Shown here in pieces: positions 14,201 to 25,900 of a DNA stretch of 64,000 nt. A program made the translations under genes and the position numbers. Source of the DNA: Carposina sasakii (taxonomy: Eukaryota; Arthropoda; Insecta; Lepidoptera; Carposinidae); the NCBI GenBank assembly GCA_014607495.2, contig CP053148.1, positions 15,562,001 to 15,626,000 of the forward strand, written 5' to 3'. Under the pieces are notes generated by a model. That model made no database searches and had not been told where the DNA came from. It saw only the letters and a list, made by a program, of their open reading frames with translations. How positions within the stretch are numbered: position 1 is the stretch's first letter; the number at the start of each line of letters is the position of its first letter.

Positions 14201-15060
14201 TACCTCAATGACATACAATGCGTAATGCTGACTACTTACGAGTAGTTAGGTGTTATTATAGGTACGCGTCTAAGTTACTATTTTAAACTGACATTTGACG
14301 GCAAAATGTATGAAATATCTGTAAAATTTAAGCAATGGTTAGCTTAAACGAAGCTTAATTTATGTGGTAAGGATAATCGTTTAAAGATTTACCTTAGGTA
14401 CCTACTTATCTTATCCTAGGTCGTTTTATTATTAACGCGGGTGGTCTATCCACACTCCGCTTAGCCGTACCGATCTCCACTCTAGAACATTTTCTTTCTC
14501 AATATCAAGGGCGATATGCGGCAACATATTAACACTAGTGCCTCTATGGAATTACGTTGGAATGTGTAATAAAATAAATTAAATATCGCAGTTGGTTCTA
14601 GTGCCAAGTAGGTATAATACTATACTTACAGGTTTATGTACCTATCTATCTAGTGGGCCAAATTTTATAATGCGTAGTGTTTTTAGCCAGTGATCCCTAT
14701 ACTATAAACTTACGTAACATCGAGAGAGAGTAACATACGAGATGTGCTACTCCACAAATTCCCTGTCCTGTTGTCGTGGACAAGTGGCCGCCAAGTTTCC
14801 GCAAAGGAATCCCCGCGATAAGACTCCCCCTGAGTCCCCCTGCACATCCTCTATCTCGCCAAACTGTTTGGATTTTAATATAACAGTTAAGTGTTGTCAG
14901 ACCTGCTCTAAGTACTAATTTGTTCCGTTCATCGCAATGAAGACATTTTTACGCTGCGCCATTTGTTTGATCTTTAAATTAGGACTTCTAATTAGCCTTT
15001 TCAAGGGATACGTTTTTTGACCGACTTCCGATCAAAGTAGGTACTTATCCAATTCATCTG
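11237..15060. other. Non-coding, no gene seen
   Basis: AT-rich flank with short frames on both strands and no splice-bounded conserved segment. GC-richer spots (11640-11720, 14010-14120, 14755-14860) lack open frames with recognisable sequence. Confidence 0.55.
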
Positions 15061-15104
15061 CATTGTTATTCTTTGTAAATACCTACCTACAAAGAATAAT
15101 AATG
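15061..15104. repeat. Short hairpin, 17-bp stem
   Basis: Arms CATTGTTATTCTTTGTA and TACAAAGAATAATAATG pair at 16 of 17 positions around a 10-nt loop. Function unknown; AT-rich, so it could be chance or a degenerate MITE. Confidence 0.6.
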
Positions 15105-15751
15105 TAAGTACATTATTTGTACCTATCTATGTAAGCTGGAATACAGGATGTAACAGAAAAGCTGAGAGTGGGTAGGTATGTCAAGCGAAATGTTCGTGGT
15201 TAATAAATCCAACTACAAACTCCGGTTTTGTAAAATCATGGTAAAATCTAATCTTAGTATACCTATCTCCCAACGTCGTACATGTACTCGTACCTTCTGT
15301 CATAAAAATGCATACCTACCTCAGTAGTAGTCAGTCAACAGTAGTAATAAAAATGAACCGTTGCCTTTAGTTAAGTACGAGTAGGTACACAAAGCATTTA
15401 TTATTGCTCAAAGCAGGGAAAGACTCTTGAAAAACTTCCGTCGATGCTCTTCCTACAAGCTTGTTCTTCGTAATAAATTGAAAGAGAATACCTAAATATA
15501 GGTAAAGGTAGCTACCATACATACCTGTTACACCGTTACAAGCTGCCTTAATCTTATCGAATATGTTTCTAGTAATCCATTTATGATCCTATCAAAGTCC
15601 TTCGGGCCTTTGGTTCCTCTCCTCCCGTGGTTCCTAAAACTGGATGTACACCAAAGGCGCAATACAAGGTATGAATTGGGAAGAAGTAAGTTCAAATAAG
15701 CGTGACATTTGGATTTGGCGCCTTTTTGTATCGAACATATAGAAAATTGAC

Positions 15752-15915
15752 GATTTTTGTTTGTTTGTTTTAGTTTATCCCGAAGGAAAGGCAAGGGGAA
15801 CTAACCCAATTCTTTAGGATTTCGACATATGATGGATGATAATGATGATGAATATCATCCTCAAGGTGTAGTTAGTCTTGCCTTTCCATGAAGAGATCGT
15901 ATTCCGGCTAAAACT
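15752..15915. repeat. 'TTTATCCCGAAGGAAAGGC' repeat, copy 1
   Basis: Contains TTTATCCCGAAGGAAAGGCA and, at its other end, GAAGAGATCGTATTCCGGCT. The same two landmarks bound copy 2 (15961-16349) just downstream, and copy 3 in reverse at 19085-19505. Confidence 0.65.
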
Positions 15916-15960
15916 AAAATATCTAAAAAAAAAAATTACTAAACATAGAGAAAAGACGAG

Positions 15961-16349
15961 TAAGATTTTTGTTTTTTGTTTAGTTTATCCCGAAGGAAAG
16001 GCAAGGGGAACTTAGCCCATACAGCCATTTCTTTAGAAATGATTTCTGAATTTATGGGATGATAATGATGTTGATGAATGGAAACGTCAGGAAAATCCTC
16101 AAGAACAAGTGTAAAGTTAGTCAAAATGAAAAATAATTGCAGAAACAACTTACATGGGCCCATGAAGAGATCGTATTCCGGCTAAAGTTTTACTAAGCCG
16201 TATAAAACTGCACACGCACTAGTCACATTAAAAAAAAAATTACTACCAGCTTTACCTGCCGGATCAAAGTTACCATTTATAAATAATTTTTCATTTTCAC
16301 AAGAAAATTACACCCGCTCCCTTCCAGCTTTTCCCGCCGAATCCTAGAC
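15961..16349. repeat. 'TTTATCCCGAAGGAAAGGC' repeat, copy 2 (left inverted arm)
   Basis: Longer copy that runs through GAAGAGATCGTATTCCGGCT to CTTCCAGCTTTTCCCGCCGA. The entire stretch is matched in inverted orientation by 19085-19505, giving arms of about 390-420 bp separated by about 2.7 kb. Confidence 0.75.
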
Positions 16350-17110
16350 GAGTAAGAATTTAATTCTCTATGGATCGAATTAGGGATGCCCGAGTGAATT
16401 TATATAACGATAGTTGTTTTAAAATCGAAGTCGACATCGATTGGCATTGAATAAAATCAAAGTAAAAATAATTGTTAAGTACTAAAAGTACGTCTTTTTA
16501 CTAACTTTATCCTTAGGTAAATGAAATTGTAATCTCACGCAATTGACATACCTATCTTTATTCAAATTTCGTCGTGAAATTTTCGTCCCAAAGATTTTTA
16601 TGAAATACCTAATGCATAACTACACAACGTAATCTGTTCACTGATGGATGAATAAATAGGTATAAGAGTAACCATAACATTACAAATAATGATATCACTA
16701 TATTCTGGTCAAAACTATGTTGGGTATTTTGCCAATGTTAGGTCATGTGTGACACATTGTCATGTCAATGATGAACTTGCATGTCATTATTGATATTTAA
16801 GCAAGTTTATGTAATGACTAGCGGACCCGACAGACGTTGTCCTGTCCCACGCCTTAATTACAAACTTTCTGATATTCCCACCTGGGTGAAGATTTTTTTT
16901 CATTTCTTTTTAATATTTTTTTCTGAAATAAGCTGTAACAATCTGGACCGTTATGAAAACATTATTATCTAGTTGACCGAATTGTGAATCTAAACATTTC
17001 CGAGATATAATAACCATATACCGGGCGTAACTGAAACTAAAGTATACTTTTGAATGTTCGACACAACGACTGCAGCGCAGTCTGCCGGATCCTATGTAAA
17101 TGGTTCTATT

Positions 17111-17469
17111 TACAGGGTGTTGGTCGTCAACATTTCCGAAAACTATGGTTTCTCCTCATCATCACGAACATTTGGAAGGATCCCATGGAAGTCTACCTGG
17201 GAAGTGTCTGGTTCCCATGATATTAAGGTCCAAAGTTGAGTTATTAGGTTGCGTTTTTTTTTTTGCATAAATGCACGTAGACATACCATACTATCTATAA
17301 AAAAAATTAACACAAACACTGGACACCATACATTTTGCGCGATCATGATGTTAATGAAAAAAATGTCAAAAAAATAAAAAACGCGTTCTAGAATTTTTTT
17401 TCACATAAACTTTATTCGATGTGTAGAGCACGTACCCTTCGTAAACGGTGGCAACGAAAAAACCCTGTA
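17111..17469 (+). mobile_element. TACAGG...CCTGTA element, 'GGTCGTCAACGTTCC' family
   Basis: Ends TACAGGGTG / ACCCTGTA. Inside are TTGGTCGTCAACATTTCCGA and TACCCTTCGTAAACGGTGGC. About 360 bp, more diverged than the copies at 32624 and 54562. Confidence 0.72.
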
Positions 17470-18336
17470 TACTAATTTTAGGTATAAATGTGTAAATGTA
17501 TACATATATGTATGTGTATGTATGCTTGTCCGTCTTTCACGGCAAAACTACTGAACCGATTTTAATGATATTTGATACACAAATATTCTTGAGCCCGAGA
17601 AAGGACATAGGCTTCTTCTTATTGCGGTAGATGGCACCACCGCGTAATAACATAAACAACAAAATAAATCGGATCAACTATACTATACTAGCTATGTAAA
17701 TAGCCCACTATAGAGATCCTATCCACAAAATTTGAGACTCGAAATCACATGTTTATTTTTCCATATAGTATGGAGAATTCTCAAACATCTCAGGAATTTT
17801 GTTTTTACTGCAGTCCACGCGGACGGAGTCCAAAAACATTATTTAGTTGACCAAATTGTAAATCTAAATTTTTCTCGAACTCATTTGAACACACATAAAA
17901 AATTCCATCAAAACCGGTCCAGCCGTTTAGGGGGAAGTCCATTACAAACACACGAACATAAGATTGTAATTGAACTCCTTCAAAACAGTCCAGCCGTTTA
18001 GGGAGAAGTCCATTAAAAACACACAGAAAGAACATAAGATTACAAACGCAAGAATAAATATATGAAACAAGATATAACAACCATCTACCGGGCGTAATGA
18101 AACTAAAAAGGAAACATTTCCGTGATATAACAACTATCTACCGGGCGTAACTGAAACTAAAGTATATTTTTGAATATTCGACACAGCGACTGCACTGCAG
18201 TCTGCCGGATCCTATGTAAAAAGTTCTAACATCAAAAACAATATAAATCTTCTTTTCTTTTGGTTTTAATTGAACCCTCTTCTAAACGGCTAGACCAATA
18301 GTGATGAAATTTTGTGTGTATGTTTAAGTGGGTTCG

Positions 18337-18752
18337 AGGATGGTTTAGCTTTACAATTGGGTCAATTAAATATTGTTTTTGGACTCCGTCTGCGTGGACT
18401 GCAGAGAAAACATAATGTCGTTGACCGAATCGTAAGTCTAAACCATTCTCGAACCCATTTGAAAATACACACACAAAATTTCATCAAAATCGGTACAGCC
18501 GTTTAGAGGGAAATCCATTACAAACACACGAACAGAAGATTTTTAGGATGGTTTAGCTTCACAATTCGGTCAATTAAATAATGTTTTTAGACTCCGTCTG
18601 CTTGGACTGCAGAGAAAACAAAATGTCGTTGACCGAATCGTAAGTCTAAACTATTCTCGAACCTACTTGAACACACACACAAAATTTCATCAAAATCGGT
18701 TCAGCCGTTTAGAAGGAAATCCATTACAAACACACGAACAGAAGATTTTTAT
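18337..18752 (+). repeat. Tandem dimer, 208-bp unit
   Basis: AGGATGGTTTAGCTTTACAA at 18337 and AGGATGGTTTAGCTTCACAA at 18545 start two near-identical units, each ending AATCCATTACAAACACACGA then ACAGAAGATTTT. The unit carries the GGACTCCGTCTGCGTGGACT and CAGCCGTTTAGA motifs of the CTAGTGGACGCC family, so it is a local duplication within that family. Confidence 0.85.
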
Positions 18753-18776
18753 ATATAAAGATACTCAGAATTCTGT

Positions 18777-18858
18777 AAAAAGTCAAATGGAATCCTTTAT
18801 TTTCTCTATATCGCTCCAGGCCAATTTAGAGAAAACAAAGGATTTTATTTGACTTTTT
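18777..18858. other. 82-nt near-perfect hairpin, pre-miRNA-sized
   Basis: Arm 18777-18810 (AAAAAGTCAAATGGAATCCT...) pairs with arm 18825-18858 (...AGGATTTTATTTGACTTTTT): 34 positions, about 30 Watson-Crick plus two G-U as RNA, and a 14-nt loop. It lies about 1 kb upstream of the SCAP ATG. Whether it is transcribed is unknown; a small MITE is the alternative. Confidence 0.55.
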
Positions 18859-19084
18859 AATACATACATAGTTGTAGTTCTAGATAATTAGATGAGTAGG
18901 TACTTACTTACAAAATTTTGATGATTTCGGCTTGTAGGGTTCTATTTAAATATTTCAAGTTCAGTGTAGATGCAACCCAATAAATACAGGAAAATCCTAT
19001 TAACGATTTCGATTAGTTCTTAAAATATCGATAATATGTTATCGTATTATTTTGTCAATCCCTAGAATTTTATTGTCACTGTCA

Positions 19085-19505
19085 TACTCGGCAGGATTCG
19101 GCGGGAAAAGCTGGAAGGGAGCGGGTGTAATATTCTTGTGAAAATCAAAATTTATTTGTAAATGGCTTGCATGTGTCCGTAAAGTGATGTTTTTTGGTAG
19201 ATAAGTAATATTTTGTTTACTTGTTATGTGAATCTAGTGCGTGTGCATGGTTTTATATGCAGGTAAGCTGAGTAAAACTTTAGTCGGAATACGATCTCTT
19301 CATGGGCTCATGTAAGTTGTTTCTGCAATTATTTTTGATTTTTACTAATTTTTAACTCGTTCTTGAGGATTTTTCTGACGTTTCCACTCATCATCATTGT
19401 CATCCATCATAAATTCAGAATACATTTTAGTAAACAATGATTAGGCTGTATGGGCTTAGTTCCCCTTGCCTTTCCTTCGGGATAAACTAAAAAATATAAA
19501 AAAAA
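19085..19505. repeat. 'TTTATCCCGAAGGAAAGGC' repeat, copy 3 (right inverted arm)
   Basis: Reverse-oriented copy of 15961-16349. It starts TTCGGCGGGAAAAGCTGGAA, passes GGAATACGATCTCTTCATGG and ends CCTTTCCTTCGGGATAAACT. It ends about 350 bp before the SCAP start codon, so it may overlap the promoter or 5' UTR. Confidence 0.75.
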
Positions 19506-19851
19506 TTTTTGCAAGTGTCAATGTCAATGTTTGACTCTCAGTCAACCAGTCCACTCAATCAAATTAAAATTGCGTTGTTTTGCCAGATTTTGTGTGATTT
19601 GGATTTTGGCTGTAATACGGAATTATGAACAAACAAACTTAAAATACAAATAGTCCTGTGCATGATCCAAAATTCTCAGGTTTATTATTCTTGAAGTTTC
19701 GAGACATGTGATGCTCGTGTGATTACCCGTTCAGGACTGCCTTTATTGTTATCAACTAGTAAACACAACCTCTAGTCTATGACGTAAAAATATTATTGCA
19801 ATGGGCTCTTGAGCATTTGTAACGAGGAAGAATTAAAGAACTCATCTGGCC

Positions 19852-19970
19852 ATGGCGGGATCTACATTGCCCGAGAGGGTGGGTCAGATATATTACACAT
19901 ACGGTCTATTCTGTTCTTCTCACCCGGTGACTGCGGTGACCCTAGCCGTTTCGGTACTATTATTGTGCTG
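19852..19970 (+). CDS. SCAP: SCAP exon 1: start codon, TM1 first half
   Basis: Encodes residues 1-40 (MAGSTLPERVGQIYYTYGLF...). The cytosolic N-terminus and first membrane helix align with the human start MTLTERLREK. The ATG lies in a good context (tctggccATGgcg), and an in-frame TAA at 19834 closes the frame upstream, so this start is well supported. The donor is CTG|GTAAGT; codon 40 is split 2+1. Confidence 0.93.
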
Positions 19971-22900
19971 GTAAGTACCCACAAAATGTGTGCTGTCAAT
20001 CAACTACATAGGTTATTGAGCCAGTGCTTTTCTATTCATGTAAATTATGGTCCCTATTGAGTGATTCTACAGTTTCTTTGTATTATTGTATGCTTCTCTC
20101 TAGTATAGGTATGTTTCATCACATTCTATGATTTGTATATTTAATGCTATTACTGTATGCCTTCAGTGTTAAATATGGACAGACTAACCTTGCCTGCTTC
20201 TTAGATTTTATTACAATGTCAAGTCAGTAGAAGGACAAGAGGGTCTTGGTGTTTTGTAGACGATGGGCTGACCACCTGTCACTACTAACCAAACTTGTAC
20301 ATCTCAACTGTACCCTCAAAAGTGGTCAGAAGTGGCACCATGTGGTCCTATCGGCCCTTGGTGCTCTGCCTACCCCGTAAGGGATAAAGGGTGTGATTAT
20401 ATGTATGTATGTATGTCAAGTCAATATGATAAACTGACCTGCAAAACACAATATGATAAACTGATTTATTGACATTTAGCCTGTCAAAATATGATAAATA
20501 TAGCAGCCATCTTGAATTTTGTATAGAGACGATACAATATTGTATGATACAATGCGTGGTCATGCTAGGGAGGCTGCTAAGCTGAATGTTGATGTAGGAA
20601 TGTCTTCATAATCCTGTACTTCAGCTGTCCCATTTGGGAACACAAATGTGTGTGTATATGAGTACATTTCAAAGTAATTCTCGAACTAGCTGGGCTAACT
20701 CCACTGGCAATACTGTATAATGTTGTTATTGACATTACATTGTACACTATTGCTTGCTTGTAGGTTATTTAAAAAGTCAATATCTGCAATATACTTGCTA
20801 TATGAGCCTCAGTTTCTACTCAGACCATCCAAAAACACAAAACTACTGCAAAGCCATTTTATTATTAATGAATAATTACAAATTCAATGATTCTGCTTAT
20901 AGTTATGATTAAAAATGTTTTATTTTTAGCCACCCACTATTGAATGTCCCTCTCCCGGGTAACATCCCAACAGTTGTCAAACTGCCCTATCCTGAACAAG
21001 AGTTACCGACACAAGACTGCAATAGGAACAAATGCATTGATTCAGGTAAATATATGTTAGGTAAAGAATTATTTTATACTTACCCCATTATTTGAACATT
21101 TGCCTTATATCTCTCACCTAAACACGGCTGATTTTCTTGACATGCCAAAACCATTTCAACCCCTAGTGCCATGAACAGAAATAAGCTTTGATGGCACTAA
21201 AAAAATAAGGAATAATGATTAGTTATGTAGTTGGTGCTTGAATGGTGTTGAGTTTAGTTTCAGTATTCCCAGCTGACAGTTTATTTATCATGGGCACAAA
21301 TACCACACAGATTGATTATGGAGATCATAACAAGGGAAAAATATCTTAAATTATTTTGTGTCTCATAGTCTCATCTGAGAACAGAGACTAAGGGATAATT
21401 GATAATAATAATTGGCTAATAATAAAAAAAAAACACAATATTACACAAACATACCTACTAGTACTAGCGTACGCTCACAACTTCGTCTGCGCATGAGAGC
21501 ACCAGTTGAAGCCGTGACTGGTCCCTAGTCTTCTATTCTATTCATATAATAAAATTGTAACGCATCGGTGTTTGTGCACGCTAATCTCACAAACGGCTGG
21601 ACCGATTTTGATACAGTTTTAGGCTACTTTTTATCCCCGGAAAATGTTTTTATCCAGGATAATCTCCACGTGGACAGAGTCGCAGACATCCACTAGTATT
21701 AGATACAAACTACTTTTATTAATTTGCTTACACAATAATCTACTAGATACCCTCTCTCACATCATTTTCACAATGGTGATGGTTTTTTCTATGATATACT
21801 TCATTTATATAAAATCACTTTATAAAATTTCAAATCTTATGTTATAGGTGGACAATTTCAGCTGGATAGTTTATTAAATGAAACACAGAAGTTACCATAT
21901 ATTTGGGCGAAAGATAAACCATTGCTGTATGTCCAACAAATAGTCATGAAGATAGGTAAGTTAGATTGCATACCCTGTTTCATATGCTAAAACTGCATAT
22001 ACACACAGCAGTTTTACCAAAAGTGGGGTAGCCAGAAATGCAGGATGACAGAGATCCCACAGCACATTTCCATAGTCTTATAGCCTACGCAGACGACGTA
22101 CTTTTCTCCGCGGGGGAGAAAAAAGCACTCTCCGCCGATAAAATAGAACGCTTACAAATGTATCGAGCAACGCAAACGACGGACTAAAGTACCGCGTATT
22201 TAAATCCGCCGATTAACTGCGAACATGCAGGGAGCAGAGCGGACAAAAGTACGCGGTAGTCCCCGAAAAAAGGAAGCCAACTCGGTTATTTTGTGTCGGT
22301 TAACTTCGTTGTTTGAAGCATCATCTCTATTCTGGGTTCCGAAACTTCGATATTTACGTAGGTACCACACAGGGTGTAACAGAAAGGGTATGTTAAGTGA
22401 ATAGCTATGTAAATTTAGCCCTCTTTAGAAAACCTATTTCGAGCCTCGAAATAACATGTTTGTTTTTCAAGATTGTATGAACATTCCTGAGTTGTTCTGA
22501 ATTTTTATTTATCTCATCGTGTTAATTAAGTTAGTAGTACAGCTAATGATATGTATCTATTTTCTGTAATATAATAATATAATATATCCATAACATAATA
22601 TCAAAGTTTCGGAACCCAGAAAAGAGATGGAGGTTTAAATAACGTAAGTGAAGGTGACAGAAAATAACCGAGTTGGATCTCTATTCCTCTATAGTTATTC
22701 TCTTCTATGATATGATCGCACACCGTGTGCGTTGAGTCCGCGGATGGTCCGCGGTTGTGCCCGGTAAATCCTCGGCGTACTTTTCTCCCCCGCGGAGAAA
22801 ACTCCGTCGTCTGCGCAGGCTAAGTATAGCGAGGACAAATTTTAAATGTCAGTGACAAGTTGCTAGCTCATTGCCTGAGAAAACACCCCTGAATTCCTTG

Positions 22901-25900
22901 TAATTATTTCATTTAGTTTTATGCTTGATGTTTTAATTAATACATTATAATATCCAGGTGTGTCACCATGGGGGAACAACTTGAGATTATGGGACGCATT
23001 TAGAGCTCCTTTACAAGAAGCCTTCAGAATCTTAGAAACCGTCAGAAACCATGAAGATCCAGAGTCGTGAGTATTGTAATATTATAACAATAGTATTGTA
23101 ATATGTATTTGTTCTATGCTGCTCTGGGAGTGAAAAAAAAACGTATAATACTACAGCTGCTTCTCTTCCCTGGCATACTGTACAAGTCACTAGAGGGACA
23201 AGGGGGTCTTGGTGTTTTGTAGGCGATTGACCCCTGTCACTACTAACCGAACTTGCTATACCCTCAAAATTGGTCCGAAGTGGCACCATGTTATTCATCG
23301 GCCCTTGGTGCTCTGCCTAGTAAGGGACGTGATTAAGATGTATGTATGTAATCTAATAACAATTAAGAAAAAAGCCTGTCGGTGCACCAGCTTTAGCTTG
23401 TTAGCTCAAAGCTCCTAAAGAGGGGCCGTTGCGAGTGAGTTCGCCGCCAGAGTTCCTGGTGCACCGAAAGGTATTTTCCTTAATTTTGTTTTTCTCGAAG
23501 GAATATCAAAGCGTCCATTGTCTTTAGCACAATGATTTCTGCATGTTTGATGGATGATAAAAATAAATGACATCGTGGCATGAATGTGAATTACATTAAC
23601 AGTACGATTATATGCTTTTAAAGAGTTTTAATTATTAAAAATCACGAAGGTCCCAATAGAAACTTAGACAGCTATGTTTAAAAACTACACTAGATGGCGC
23701 CAACTATTGAGCACAAAAACGGCGGCCTCCATTGTTTTGAAGTAGTTGTAAATAACATCTTAATGACCGATAAGCATTTATGTACCAATAGAACGATTCA
23801 TAGATGAGGTAACAAGCTTGGACTTTGAGCATAATTAATAGAGAACATAATCTGCCTACCCTTACAGTACGTAGACGTAAGATCGTGTATGTAAACACAA
23901 GTTTACCAGCTATTGTGCATACATAACTAATTAAAAACATTATTATTGATGTATACAGGGTGTAACAAAAAGGGTATGTTAAGCGAAAAGCTATGTAAAT
24001 AGCCCACTGTGGAGATCTTATTTTCAAAATTTCAGACTCAAATTCACATTTTTATTTTTCCAGATAGTATGAAGAATTCCGAAGCAACTCAGGAATGTCC
24101 ATACAATCTTGAAAAATATAAATGTGATTTCGAGTCTCAAATTTTGGAAATAGGATCTCTATAGTGGGCTATTTACATAGCTTTTCGCTTAACATACCCT
24201 TTCTGTTACACACTGTATACATAGATTGTGAGTTTATCTTTATAAGGAATATAATGTATGTAATGTTCTCCATTACAAAATCTAGCTTAGACTGTTTACA
24301 CTAACCTCCATATATCATCAAATTTTATAGACAAATAGGCAATTAATTTACCCGTTTTCAGAAAGAGTACACTATCACAGTACTGTTATCAGATAGAGGG
24401 TCTGAACAGAGGGAACGGCAAGTCGAGCCTCGAGCGAGTGCTCCCGGAGTACAGCTGCCTTCTCCTGTCGCCTGCAAACTTGTGGCAGCAGAACTTGCAG
24501 TCTTTCTCCATGGATACCAACATTGTCAACACTGTGTATAGTTATCAGGTATGTGTTTTAACACGTAAGACACCAATCTTCTATTTATATTCATACCGCC
24601 GCCCACGATTTTGTTCGCGTGAGCATTACACACACGTGTGAAGCACATAATTTAAATCTTTCTCTTGAATCACTATTGAAAAAAACCGCATATAAATCCA
24701 TTGCCTTGGTTTAAAGATCTAATAGGGTACATACATTGGGACAGACAACGGCAGGTGACTTTGTTTTATAATAAATTTTTTGTGGAGAGTAGAATAAAAC
24801 CACCCCATGCCTGCCCGTAAGTATCGTACGAGGCGATTAAGTGTTTCTGGGAGGTGGGCAGCAGCGAGGAACCGTGCTGACAACATAGTCCGAAAATCAC
24901 ACTGTGGTCGCCAACCCGCCTGCCCAGCGTGATGGGCAAAAACCCCCGCAATGGCAGTAGCTTTGTGGCGTGCTCTGGGGGAGGCCCAGCAGTAGTTCAG
25001 CAGCGGACTACAATAGGCTGATGTTATATTATGTTCCATAAAAATCTATGCGATTGAAAAGGCTGTGTTATGGTGTTTAGTAAAACAAAAAGTTATTATT
25101 CCTACTGTGTATACTTGTTATAAGTTAAATATAATTTACAATACAAGACTTGCATTACAGGGTGTGAAAAAAGGGAAGACCTCCGTATCGGAGATGGCTT
25201 TTGGCATGCATTTGCGAGACACGGGAGTGAAGAGATATCCCTTGCGAGCTCGTCCGAGAGTCATGCAGTATGCTCTCACTATATTCTACGAAAACATCGA
25301 CACGAAGTAAGTTCAGAATATCATGCTACTTTTTTAACAATTCCTATTATTTGCAACTTTAGAATTCCTGTAATTTCCCGTACCTGTACTAATTTTGGGA
25401 AATACTTTCTTGGTATTTTTGTAACGTATAAGTTAAAAAAAAAAGCCACGGTCCGGGATTGGCCCACCACTCATTCCCATCTCGGCAACTCCTGTAAGCC
25501 TGGATCAACAGAGGCGACCAGAAAAATGCAATCAAAGCATAGAAAATCGTGGGGGATCTAACAAGCGACTAAAAAGTATTAAAACTACGAGTAATAGACA
25601 AAACAGAATGTGAAGTATGAAGATAGGTACACTTAATATTAAATTAAGCGCTGACTGACAAAGTTATTACAAAAACATACTAAGCTACCTATAAGTTATT
25701 ATGCCAATAATAAATATGACAAAATTCTTTGAACCCACGAAAATTGTGCTTAGATGAGATAAGGTCATTATAATAGATTGGTCTGGATACAGATTTAATT
25801 GAATTCAACATAAGATTACGAGCATTAGACCAGAGTTTACATTCCCAAAGGATTCACGGACCGTATATCATGTTTTTAGCTTAAGTATTTTGCCTCGGTG

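Larger units (their letters stand above)
16954..18760. repeat. Mosaic of degenerate repeats upstream of SCAP
   Basis: Holds a TACAGG element (17111-17469), a half foldback element at 17690-17800, duplicated segments 17020-17107 and 18139-18228 (both ACTGAAACTAAAGTATA..., ...CAGTCTGCCGGATCCTATGT), several AATCGGTxCAGCCGTTTAG modules, and the dimer 18337-18752. It looks like repeated insertion and local duplication of related SINE-like tails. Confidence 0.65.

Noticed and set aside
19809..20060. Frame starting at an earlier ATG (MSICNEEELKN...) over SCAP exon 1
   Set aside because: It is in a different phase from the SCAP homology; the ATG at 19852 gives the matching N-terminus and TM1.
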